A DNA stretch of 64,000 nt from Forficula auricularia. Its lineage: Eukaryota > Arthropoda > Insecta > Dermaptera > Forficulidae. Below the pieces are notes generated by a model. It saw only the letters and a list, made by a program, of their open reading frames with translations. It did no database searches and was not told the DNA's origin. Both the position numbers and the translations under genes were made by a program. Position 1 is the stretch's first letter; every line of letters begins with the position of its first letter. Shown piece after piece: positions 12,223 through 21,371 of the stretch. Location: contig JALMQS010000264.1 of assembly GCA_024734495.1 (NCBI GenBank), positions 124,001 through 188,000 of the forward strand, in the 5' to 3' direction.

Positions 12223-12610
12223 TTAAGAAATTTGAAAAAATATTTCCTTTAAAAAATGAATAAATTAATATTTTGAAAATAAACAATTCCCCAGATTGAA
12301 TAAAAATCAAAAATATAAATATATACGAAATTTTTTTGATAAATATTAGAAAAATAGGGACACGACATCCTCTGCAAAGAGGAATACGACATTGAAGAAG
12401 AAGAAAAATAGACACCGAACCTCTGTTAATTGAGATGTGTTTCTAATATTTATCAAAAATTTTTATGAGAAAATATTTTTTTTGTATAACTTTTTATATT
12501 TGATCAATCTGTATTATAAAGAGAAACAAAGAGGTTGATTGATGCAAATAAACATAGACACTTATATATCGAGATTATATATCTGTATATATAATATATT
12601 ATTTATTTAT

Positions 12611-12656
12611 TTGAGACTATAGTTTCGAAGGCTTGGTCCTCATCATCAGTCTTTTT
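12611..12656 (-). ncRNA. Hammerhead ribozyme, family B
   Basis: Minus strand: CTGATGA, one extra T, helix II (GAGGAC/GCCTTC, one mismatch and one G-T), GAAA, helix III C-G with loop TATA, cleavage triplet GTC. Helix I next to the core is only GA/TC. Core complete; sense orientation for mbl. Confidence 0.65.
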
Positions 12657-13042
12657 AATTATAAATATTATTTTAGATGGGATCAGTATCGCGTGGATAT
12701 TGAACATTTTTGAAAAAAAAATTCTTCTTTTTCAGATGGATAGCCAGGTAGAATTAAAAAAAATTTCCCATGAAAAATAATTATTGGAATATATACATAT
12801 TATAATCTAAATTGTTCAAATAGTGCGCGCGACGTCGCCTGGCGAATTTATTATATAAAAACAATTAAACATCAAACTATTCATTCATTCACTAACCCTC
12901 TTTCATAACGTTTGATAAAATGTTCATATATATATAAATCTCACTGTACATGAGTTTTAATAAATATAATATAAAATCCATATCTTAATTAGTTTTTCTT
13001 TTTTCAATCATCAAACCATTTCAACAATAATATTTATAATTA

Positions 13043-13087
13043 AAAAGACTGATGATGAGGGCCAAGCCTTCGAAACTATAGTCTCAA
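13043..13087 (+). ncRNA. Hammerhead ribozyme, family B
   Basis: CTGATGA, extra T, helix II GAGGGC/GCCTTC (one G-T), GAAA, helix III C-G with loop TATA and GTC. Helix I is weak (GA/TC). Mirror copy of the motif at 12611-12656. Confidence 0.65.
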
Positions 13088-13098
13088 ACAAATAAATA

Positions 13099-13140
<42 letters not shown>

Positions 13141-13334
13141 TTATATCATTTCGATATTTATGTGTGTGTATGTTTATTTGGATCAAGCAGAGGAAAACCT
13201 CTTTTTCTCTTTATGAATCAATAACTCTGGTACTCTCGGCAAAATAAAAACTTTTCAATTAAATCTATATTATCATCGTCTATATTTTCAAAATATTTAT
13301 TTGTTTATATTTCTTTTTTAAAAAAACTTCTTTT

Positions 13335-13588
13335 TTAAGTGCCATATCAGGTCTCCCTGACGTTTCGGCACCTCCACATATACCTGGGCTGAGTGTTTTA
13401 CACAGATATACAAGACCTACTTTTTAACACCGGTTCCGAACGGCTAGTATGGAGGGGTTGACTAGGCAATTATACTCTTGGTAGTTTGCCATTGCTTTCC
13501 AAGAGGAAGCGACTGCAAATATCTGCTCTCGAACTAGCATACTTCTGGACAGCGGCCAGACACTCTGACCACTGAACCACAGTCGCCT
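13335..13588 (-). mobile_element. tRNA-derived SINE, family 2
   Basis: Minus strand begins GGCGACTGTGGTTCAGTGGT with a box-A-like GGTTCAGTGGTCAGAGTG, then a box-B-like AGTTCGAGAGC about 30 bp on. The body contains AAAGCAATGGCAAACTACC, a stretch typical of SINE core regions. It interrupts the right arm of the family I foldback. Confidence 0.6.
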
Positions 13589-13857
13589 CTTAAAGAAACT
13601 ATTTTTTAGAGAGTGAAATTCTCCCGAAACGTTATTGATTTTAAATAAACCTTTTAAGTGTGTTTTTTTTACAAAAGATTTGTATTTATAAAAACAATCC
13701 AATTTTTTTTCAATATATATATGAATAAATATATAGTATATATATGGAAGGGATCAAGCCATGTTCAAATGCACAAGTGTAATGTAATGTATATTACGCG
13801 AGCGACTATAATAGACATAAGTAAGGGGTAAGAGAAAGAAATAAGAGAGTATATATA

Positions 13858-13980
13858 TAGAGAGAGAGAGCGTGATGAGAACACACAGAGCCAGAGTTAG
13901 AGAGCGAGAGAGAGATATAGAGAGAGAGAGAGAAAGGAATTGAGAGAGAGAGAGAGAAAGTAGAGAAAGTAGAGAGAGTA
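13858..13980. repeat. (GA)-rich microsatellite tract
   Basis: About 120 bp dominated by AG repeats with short interruptions. Confidence 0.85.
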
Positions 13981-14104
13981 GATTTGCCACCAAAACGGCC
14001 AAAGTTGCTTATTAGTCAGTCCACGGATTAGTTTCTGAATCACCTATACATATTGGGGTTAACAAAAAAAAGCCTGATTTTTACCTATACGTATATCTCT
14101 CTAA

Positions 14105-14129
14105 TTTTTTTTTTTTTTTTTTTTTTTTT
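14105..14129. repeat. Poly(T) tract
   Basis: Uninterrupted run of 25 T. Confidence 0.9.
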
Positions 14130-14524
14130 GAATATTCTGATTTGCACGAATTTATTAGAGAGATCGATTGATTCACTCACTCAGCACACGCCTTTTTTTG
14201 ATTTTTGTTAAGCCTAGATGGATTATCTATTAATTACGAGAACATAAATAAGTATATATCTGAAAGAAACGGGCTCTAGAAAAATAAATAAATAATAAAA
14301 TAAAACAAAAATAATAAAAATTGCATGCGTTTTTTTTTAGTAATAGTAGTAGTAATAAGAAATAAATATATTTATTTTGAAAAAAAAAAAAACAATGAAT
14401 AAGTTATTTAAAAGAACATTAAACGTTTTAAGAAAATGTGTTCAATTCTTATCAATCAGAAAATAGCTTTAAAATTATTATAGAGAATCAATAGAGATGG
14501 TCAACTACTAAATCCGAGATGTTA

Positions 14525-14925
14525 TGGATTAAAATTTGAATTTTTATTTAAATCACAGATAATCAATTATAATTATTTATTGAAACAAATAATACTATAT
14601 AGCTACGACGTTTGGATCGACTTATTCTGCGATCGTTCTCAAGTATGAGCACCCACTCCGATTATAGGTTAACTGAGTCAGTCACGTGTCAGTCAGGGTT
14701 ATCTAGACTCTAGAGTTGACTCTACATAGTGTAGGTCAACTCTAGAGTCGATTAGCTACGGTAACACGTGACTGACTCGGAGTGGGTGCTCATGCGGAAA
14801 CGTCAAGATAAGTCGATCAAACGTTGTAGTTATATATTGTATTATTTGTTTCAATAAATAATTATAATTAACTATCTGTGATTTAAATAAAAATTCAAAT
14901 TTTAATCAAATTAACCACAAAAATA
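14525..14925. mobile_element. Family J foldback
   Basis: Arms are inverted copies: GAGCACCCACTCCGA on the left and GAGTGGGTGCTC on the right, flanked by AATTATAATTATTTATTG on the left and its inverse on the right. The centre is a second palindrome around CTCTAGAGTTGAC and GTCAACTCTAGAG. One hammerhead-like motif is kept on the left arm; the right one is decayed. Confidence 0.65.
14603..14645 (-). ncRNA. Hammerhead-like motif, family J (U3-A8 core)
   Basis: Minus strand: helix I TAC/GTA, core TTGAGAA, extra C, helix II GATCG/CGATC, then CAAACGTC (G12 changed to C here). Same layout as the better copy at 20542-20585. Confidence 0.5.
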
Positions 14926-15948
14926 AAAGCTTCAACAGCTTCATTACTAATGTTATGGATTGTTTTTATTATGTCAGAAGGGTTGTTTCACCCCTTCGGG
15001 AATTGAATCTGAATGTAAAAATTCTGAGGGACATATGGTTCGAAATAAAAAAAAAAAAAAATCCCGCAAGTTTTAAGCCCCTATCTCAATTTTAACCTGA
15101 GCCCCAAAGCGATGTAAGTTTCCCATCTAAATAACATGGGGTCTTTGACATTGAACTATCGATTTTTTTATTTCAGCCAAAGTAATGGTTCAAAAATTTA
15201 TGTAGACTTTATCCTTATAATAATATATAATATATATAGTAGCTATCCTTCAGAATTTTTTCAGATTTTTAGCTATTATAACTTTCTTCTGAGTAACATA
15301 TAAAATTCATTTTTTTATTTTTAGCATATATTATTAACTGAAAAAAAAAAGGAAAAAAGGAGGGGGCTCACGACCCAGTATGTTACCCCCCCCCCCTCTC
15401 TTTGGAAATTTCAACTAATCTGATTTCTGAGTCTTAACCCCACTCCTGTAAACACCCCTGAATGAAAAATGTAAAGAATGGTGAATTAATATACGGGGTT
15501 ATAAAAATGATCCCAAAAGATACATAGGTACACATGTAAGAAATTAAATTTTAACAATATTAAAAAAAAAATAATCTTTTTTTTTAATTAATCAAAGATA
15601 TTCTATATAGAAATAAATCCAAGAAGTCTCATTTAATAATTTCTTCAAATAAAGATTCTACAGCAAAATGAAATGACTTTGGGGTCAAAAATGACCCCAG
15701 CAGTACAGATGGGTTAAATAAATGTACAAGAGCATGTCTAAATACAATTTTGACAAGCCGTAGTTCGGCAAATGATTAATAAAAAGGATGTATGTTCATA
15801 TAACATTTTTTTCTTAAAATCACCAACCTACCTATAATAATTGACTGTATTTTTTGCCCTCGTTGAGATCACCCTGTATAATTAAAAAAGTAATATTTTT
15901 TTAAGGAATTTAAAAAATAGAAACGTTATTTATTGATATATTATATAT

Positions 15949-16012
15949 CAGTGGCGTGGGGTCCATGGATGCTGTTTATGCGGCGCAAACATTTAGAGTA
16001 TTTTCATATAAA
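15949..16012 (+). mobile_element. hAT-like terminal fragment
   Basis: Begins CAGTGGCGTGGGGTC, matching starts at 50399 and 57408. The typical CAGTGGCG terminus suggests a non-autonomous hAT element. Only about 60 bp remain. Confidence 0.4.
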
Positions 16013-16127
16013 TATATAAGGTCGACTTCAAAATTTCAGGAGTATCTTTTTTCATTCACTGTGAAACTACACACCCTTTACTCTATTAACTATATAAGGT
16101 CGACTTCAAAATTTCAGGAGTATCTTT
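16013..16127 (+). mobile_element. 41-bp family H tail flanked by a 37-bp perfect duplication
   Basis: 16013-16049 and 16091-16127 are identical 37-bp direct repeats. Between them lies a 41-bp piece (CATTCACTGTGAAACTACAC and so on) that matches the outer end of the family H foldback (62868-62900). This looks like a severely 5'-truncated insertion with a long target-site duplication, as expected from target-primed reverse transcription. Confidence 0.65.
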
Positions 16128-16749
16128 AAATTTTCAAATTATTATCCGTTATTTCAAATATTTCTATAAAAAAAAACATTTTTTGTTTTAAAAAGTATAT
16201 TGGTTCTCAAAATGAAATAAAATTTATTCATAATTTGAAGGGGTAATTAAAATTAAGGAATTTCCCGAAAAGGGCGCGGATAGAAGGTTTGAAGTCCCTG
16301 CCTGTCAAAGACAAGTCCAGACGAGTTTTAGTCGAATAAAAATTGTTCACTCGCTGAGAAACTATTAAAATAGTAATACCTAATACAAAAAAAAAAAAAA
16401 TAAATAAAGAGAATTTGGGAATCTTTGGACTAATGCTTTTCAAAGAAATATCAATATATAAAATCGTAAATCACTAAGAGTACTTAGACAAGTCATAGCT
16501 TGATTTTATAACAATAGAATTAGGAGAAATTTAAGATTTTCTTGGGATCCGGAAAATTCATCGACGATAATTAATCAACTAGGTAATTGACGAATAGGCA
16601 AAAGACCGACGCCTTATTGGTCGACGATCAATAGCAATTCATCGACATTTTCGATAAATTATCGTCGATGAATTGTGGTCGATGAATTTTCCTACTGTGG
16701 AGTTTAAGTCATTAGAATTAATTTCTGACTCCTACCCTCACTCACAAAA

Positions 16750-16925
16750 AGCAGTATCCATTTGGGGCGAATGTCTAATGTTAAATTTGAAAAATAACGA
16801 AAATGATGCCGTATTCGATGAAATTTGCAAAAAAAAAAAAAGAGAAATTTAAAATAAAATTTCACAAAATGAAGGGTATTTTTTTGGACAGCATTCCCTG
16901 GTTGAAAAGTCACCAACCACCACTG
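16750..16925 (-). mobile_element. hAT-like MITE fragment
   Basis: Minus strand begins CAGTGGTGGTTGGTGAC at 16925 and continues with AATGCTGTCCAAAAAAA, as in the elements at 50399 and 57408. The other end is not clear. Confidence 0.4.
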
Positions 16926-17583
16926 ATATATATATATACCATTTAAATATTTTATCTTTAATACAATTTATAGTACCTATGGATATTGCCAAGATTTTCT
17001 AAACTATTTATTTTTTCTTGGCTTAAAATTTTCAAATTGATAAAGAATTTTTTTTTTCTGAACATTTCATGCAACATGAAAATTTTTTTTTCATGTTTTT
17101 TTTTTCTTTTATAAAATAATTACATTTATTTCTTAACATAATACAATCAAGAACATAAATATTATAGTAGTAGTACAGTACTAGGCAACCACCGAAATGA
17201 GATCTATATATTATATTATGAGTAGAAAAAATAAAAATTAAAAAAAAAAAAATAAATGAAAAATAAAAATAAATAAACTGCCACAGAAGACTAGAAAAAG
17301 AAAATATATATATATATATAAAATGTTAAAATATTGAACTATAGATATATATATGTACGTATCGTATATATAATATATATAATAAAAATATTATTTAAAT
17401 TAAAATTGCTAATGAATATATAAGTATTATTACGTATAAGTCAGCTTCGACAATATAGAAAGCGATTATTAGTTGTCATTAACAAAAGAAAAAAAGTACA
17501 TAAATATTACTACTCTCGATATTTGAGCTGTCAAATCATAAAAAAAACTCAAAAAGGTTTCAAAAACCTGGAATAAAAATAAT

Positions 17584-17606
17584 AAAAAAAAAAAAAAAAA
17601 AAAAAA
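17584..17606. repeat. Poly(A) tract
   Basis: Run of 23 A. Confidence 0.85.
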
Positions 17607-18849
17607 TAGAAAGAGATGGAATAAATAAAAATAGAAAAGATTTACAGAATAGTCTTTCATTTGATTAAATTTTTCCTGAAGCTTTTCGAGATTAAATTCT
17701 CTGTTGTTTAGACAATTGACCTCACGGGCGGCTTTTGAGGCTAACAACTTGTGCTCTTTACAATTTCATATATCAATTGATTAAACAAACTTTGGTAGTT
17801 GGATAATTTAATAGAAGGCTTTGATAAGAACCGCATTATGCACAAAATATACTTATTAACACAAACATATACAATATAAATACACGACATTTCGATCACT
17901 AGATCTGAGAACGGTTTCAGGTGTGAGATAGCGGCCTGAAGGAAACCGATACGGCAAACGACACATACAAGATTTTCAACCAAGTAAGCAATATAGAGTG
18001 GAATGCTACTGTATATCGAAAAGCGCTCTCTAGCGACTGGAGGGCGAAAATTCTTAGTTCTTAAGAGCTATCCAAAGATCATTGAATATTTTAATTACAA
18101 AACAATCAATACATTTTTTTTTTATCTTGAGACAGTCTTATAACTCAAAAACAGTGCATTATATGAAAAAAAGTTTATTTATATCAAGGGGAAACTAAAC
18201 TACGCTATTGTTTGTCGACCTAGAACAAACTTTCAAGGGTATTTTAAGATCAAGTTCTGTTTTTTAAATGGAAGCCTATATTTTTCTTTACATAGCCTAA
18301 ATTTAAAAAAAAAACTTAACAAATTTCATAAGAACTATTTTTTTATACGACGTCAATTAAACAAAATATTAAATCAATTATATCTAAAAAGAATCCTAAT
18401 AATTATTAATTTTTAACAATTATTCAACTTAATTATCAAATAATAATGATTAAATAATTAATTATTAAATTGAAAAGTCACAACAATGTAAATAAGTGTT
18501 TATAATGATCTTAAAACTTCGTTATACACAGATTTAAGAGAATATTTTCTACTTAATAGAATTATTTAAAATTCTTGAGCTTAAAAAAGTTTATTTCTCT
18601 GGCCAATTCAGTAGATAGTTATATTGTATTACTAAAAATGGTGGCGATAGACTCTGGAATGTCTCAGAACATTGTTGGAAAATTATTGATTTAAAAATTA
18701 AATATTTGATTGGTATACGCTAAAATACATTGGCTCCTTATGGAGCCTTCCTCTCTAAATTACTCTATGGTTGACAGTTGCCTTCAGTCCACTTTGGAGC
18801 ACAATTTAAAAATATTAGAGTACAATTTTTTAAGTGGGTGTAGATGCTC

Positions 18850-18895
18850 GTTTTTGAAAACGTATTGCAGGATAGGCCGATCGAAACGTCATAGT
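18850..18895 (+). ncRNA. Hammerhead-like remnant, family J
   Basis: TTGAAAA core (U3 and A8 kept, N7 changed), then GGCCGATC, then GAAACGTC. Helix I and the 5' side of helix II are degraded. Followed by the family J tail (TAGTTATAGTGTATTATTTG). Confidence 0.4.
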
Positions 18896-19450
18896 TATAG
18901 TGTATTATTTGTAGTTTGTGTTCAATAAATAGTTATAAACATCAAAAATGAATAAATAAATAATTAGGTGCGATATAAACAAAATTTAATCACATACATA
19001 TCTATTAGAATAATTAAATATTCTGAAAAAGGAATTATTGAATCTCGAAAAGTTTTACGAAAATAATTAATCAAGTGAGTCGGTATTAATAAATCTTTTA
19101 TATCTGCGTTCACTTTGCGTCAGGAACAAAAAATAATACAAAAATAAATGATAATAATAATAATAATGATCGGTGAAAAAGAAAATTGTGGGGTGCTCCT
19201 ACTCTACTCGGTGCGGAGGGTGTATTGAGGGTGTTTTATTTTTTTTGAAAGGTTGGGCGTCTGTGTGTGTATTTTTTCAATTTGTGTTGGGTGACCTGTT
19301 TGTCACGGGTGTATACGGCGTTTCGGTACTTATCGATTGTAACAATGTAAGTTGGTGGCTGAGGGGGAGAGATTTTGGGGTGAATTAACAAAAAAATTTA
19401 AATAAATAAATAAATAATTAAAAAGAAAAGTAAGTCGGCAGGTTACTCAC

Positions 19451-19645
19451 CTCGAGTCGGTCACTTCGGGGCATTTTCTGCTGGGCGGCGGCGACCACCG
19501 TCTGGGGTACAACCCCCAGCGGGGACCCCACCGAAGATGGATCCGGCCCGAGAATCGTAGGCATGACAGGGCCGGTCGGAGCGAAATACGGGCTGAAGGT
19601 GCTGCCCACTTGGGGCATGCCCGTCAAATATGGATTTGTCGCCTG
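19451..19645 (-). CDS. mbl: muscleblind exon B: proline-rich linker between finger pairs
   Basis: Internal exon of 65 codons starting QATNPYLTGMPQ and ending QQKMPRSDRLE. It encodes the inter-finger linker of muscleblind: the conserved TNPYLTG motif, a Pro/Gly-rich middle with ILGPDP and VVPQTV, and the basic AAQQK(M/I)PRSDRLE end that runs directly into the VCREF start of finger 3 in exon C. Boundaries: acceptor GTACACAG before CAGGCG at 19645, donor CTCGAG/GTGAGT after 19451, both phase 0. A second AG three bases in (CAG repeated) could give an isoform one Gln shorter. The linker holds no zinc ligand; by family knowledge it spaces the two RNA-binding finger pairs. Readthrough of the donor stops after 10 codons. 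Confidence 0.94.
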
Positions 19646-19689
19646 CTGTGTACCCAAAAAATCACACACCCACGCACACACAACGCGCA

Positions 19690-19709
19690 AACACACACAC
19701 ACACACACA
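19690..19709. repeat. (CA)n microsatellite near exon B
   Basis: About ten CA units, 45 bp upstream of the exon B acceptor in gene orientation (read as TG repeats in the pre-mRNA). Confidence 0.85.
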
Positions 19710-20159
19710 GAAACACACAAGAAACCATTAGCTACTGTTTTATGGAAGGACTTATGGTGTTTAAGGCGAGAAACAGGAAGCGATACAAGTAAAAGAAAGC
19801 GCCGATTAGAGGACAACTTATAGTCTAGCTGTTTGCACACAAATTACAAGCAATATAATTTTTTTTAAGGGCTAACTTCAAACTGTACACTTTTTGGAAT
19901 TTTATATACACTAGCTCCTGCGATTTTCATCGAAATCGTACGAGCCATTTTCGAGAAACCGATTCTATAGTACGTACACATATACAATAATTGCTCATTT
20001 AAAAGAAAAATTCATCTTTAATGATTAATTATAAAACACTTGTCATTTATTCTATAGAAAATTAAATTATTATAATTTTGGTCCATAATATGTATTAATT
20101 CGATGGTTTATAATGAGAATTAAGGACAAGTTTTTGGTGTTGATTTTTTTTTCATTTTT

Positions 20160-20202
20160 CTACCAACGTGTTTCGTCGACTTTGCCGACCTCTTCAGGGT
20201 TT
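20160..20202 (-). ncRNA. Hammerhead ribozyme, family D, left arm
   Basis: Minus strand: helix I AAACC with GGTAG (three pairs), core CTGAAGA, extra G, helix II GTCGGC/GTCGAC with loop AAA, GAAA, then CACGTT. Compared with the right-arm copy, helix II differs at both bases of one pair (C-G here, A-T there). Sense orientation for mbl. Confidence 0.7.
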
Positions 20203-20541
20203 CAAATAGTTACATTACACATTCGTCTAAGATACATTATTTTTCTTTATCTCAGCTACAAGCGAACAACCATCAGAAACTTAAAAATTCGGCACATTCC
20301 CATAAACAAATTTTCTTTTTTCTTTTTACTAACAATTAAATTAAAATTTGAATTTTTAGTAAAATCACACATAATTAATTTTTGCTTAAAAAAAAAATTA
20401 AAAAAAATCATTTTTAGATATCTAAAATGATTCCGTTCTATTATTTTAATATTGTGTCTAAAACTGTTTTTAATTGTTAGTAATGAAGCTTTTATTCGTG
20501 TGATTACTTTGATTAAAAGTTAACCTAAAATCGGAATAGGT

Positions 20542-20585
20542 CTACTTGAGAACGATCGCAGAATAAGTCGATCGAAACGTCGTAG
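20542..20585 (+). ncRNA. Hammerhead-like ribozyme, family J (best copy, U3-A8 core)
   Basis: Helix I CTAC (20542-20545) pairs with GTAG (20582-20585). Core TTGAGAA is 20546-20552, extra C 20553, helix II GATCG/CGATC 20554-20573, GAAA 20574-20577, then C-G-T-C with a loopless one-pair helix III and cleavage expected after C20581. Differs from the hammerhead consensus only by C3 to U and G8 to A, bases that pair with each other in the folded ribozyme. Confidence 0.65.
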
Positions 20586-20766
20586 TTATTGTATTATTTG
20601 TTCGTGTTCAATTATAATTAATTATGTGTGATTTCACTAAAAATTCAAATTTAAATTTAATTGTTAGTAAAAAAATTGTTACTGTGAATGTGCTGAATTT
20701 TTTGAATGTTTAAATTTATGATGATTCTTTATTGGTAACGGAGATAAAGAAAAGTGTAACTATTTG

Positions 20767-20807
20767 AAACCCTGAAGAAGTAGGCAAAGTCTACGAAACG
20801 TTGGTTT
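20767..20807 (+). ncRNA. Hammerhead ribozyme, family D, right arm
   Basis: Helix I AAACC (20767-20771) pairs fully with GGTTT (20803-20807). Core CTGAAGA 20772-20778, extra A 20779, helix II GTAGGC/GTCTAC with loop AAA (20780-20794), GAAA 20795-20798, then CGTT with loopless helix III. All conserved core bases are present. Confidence 0.78.
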
Positions 20808-21215
20808 AAAAATAAAAAAATCACACAAGAAACTTGTCCTCAATTCTCATTATAAACCTTCAAATAAAAGTTAAAAAAAAAATCCGGGAAATAAGTACCT
20901 ACAAGTTAAAATTGTATTCAATTCCCTTTTACAAACATTGATTTTCTTACCTGATTTTTTTTTCTCAAAATGTCCACTGTAGGTATATTTTATTTTATTT
21001 TTTAACTATTAGGTATACTATTCTTTTGGTAACCAAATTCTCTATCGGCAAATTATATAGTTATTTTTTGCAACGAAATTTTCTCTGGAGAGAGACGGGC
21101 TGGTAGAAATTTTAATTGAATGTAATGGAAGGCAGCCCAGAGGTAGTGAGGAAAGAAAAAATTAACATATATAAAATAAGGTGTAATTTATTGGAATCCT
21201 TCCTCCTTTCCTTTC

Positions 21216-21258
21216 AAACCGACGCTTCGGAGGATTCTTCCCTCCTTCTTCAGGGTTT
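21216..21258 (-). ncRNA. Hammerhead ribozyme, family E, left arm
   Basis: Minus strand: helix I AAACC/GGTTT (five pairs), core CTGAAGA, extra A, helix II GGAGG/CCTCC, then GAAGCGTC. Position 15.1 is G instead of A, which may weaken activity. Sense orientation for mbl. Confidence 0.65.
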
Positions 21259-21329
21259 CAAAGGGTCAATGAATGAAACAAATAAAATGTTTCCTTCCTT
21301 TTTATTTGTTTCATTCATTGACCCTTTGG

Positions 21330-21371
21330 AACCCTGAAGAAGGAGGGAAAAATCCTCCGAATCGTCGGTTT
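21330..21371 (+). ncRNA. Hammerhead ribozyme, family E, right arm
   Basis: Helix I AACC/GGTT, core CTGAAGA 21334-21340, extra A, helix II GGAGG/CCTCC, then GAATCGTC. Position 15.1 is T instead of A, so activity is doubtful. Confidence 0.6.

Larger units (their letters stand above)
12540..13265. mobile_element. Family B foldback (inverted hammerhead-bearing tails)
   Basis: Each arm, read from the centre outward, has a hammerhead, a tail containing TGTTTATTTG(C/G)ATCA-, and on the right arm the end ACTCTCGGCAAAATAAAAAC. Similar ends recur at 42420-42450, 55290-55320 and 59310-59340. The 380-bp interior contains a short GC-rich block (GCGCGCGACGTCGCC) but no coding frame. Confidence 0.65.
12140..13690. 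mobile_element. Family I foldback, split by nested insertions
   Basis: Left arm (12138-12290) carries AAATCTTTTATAGAAAACA, ACGTTTCGG and ATTTTATCAATGG. The right arm (13300-13690) carries CCCGAAACGTTATTG and ACAAAAGATTTG in the opposite sense. Between them lie a family B foldback (12540-13265) and a tRNA-like SINE (13335-13588), which were inserted later. Confidence 0.55.
8471..19450 (-). other. mbl: mbl intron between exons B and C
   Basis: 10,980 bp, donor GTGAGT at 19450, acceptor AG at 8471-8472. Contains foldback 2, nested family I and B foldbacks with a SINE, the J foldback, a truncated family H tail with a 37-bp duplication, hAT-like ends and a J remnant. The stretches 9910-12130, 16930-18840 and 18960-19440 otherwise show only AT-rich low-complexity sequence to me. 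Confidence 0.85.
20107..20868. mobile_element. Family D foldback
   Basis: Left arm TGAGAATTAAGGACAAGTTT is inverted at the right end (AAACTTGTCCTCAATTCTCA). Both arms carry a hammerhead. A family J segment with its own hammerhead-like motif (20542-20585) lies inside, as part of an inner inverted pair (ATTTTTAGTAAAATCACACA against TGTGTGATTTCACTAAAAAT). Confidence 0.7.

Noticed and set aside
13360..13380. GAAACGTC in the minus strand of SINE family 2
   Set aside because: No CUGANGA-type core within 40 bases upstream; chance match.
17885..17940. Possible hammerhead on the minus strand (ACAC/GTGT around CTGAAAC and GAAATGTC)
   Set aside because: Position 9 is C, and the GATC/GATC hairpin is too far from the core for helix II. 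Kept only as a possible diverged relic.
19563..19823. 86-codon plus-strand frame across exon B
   Set aside because: Antisense shadow of the mbl exon and CA repeat.
20113..20430. 105-codon plus-strand frame
   Set aside because: Runs through the antisense of the family D ribozyme and AT-rich DNA; no protein character.
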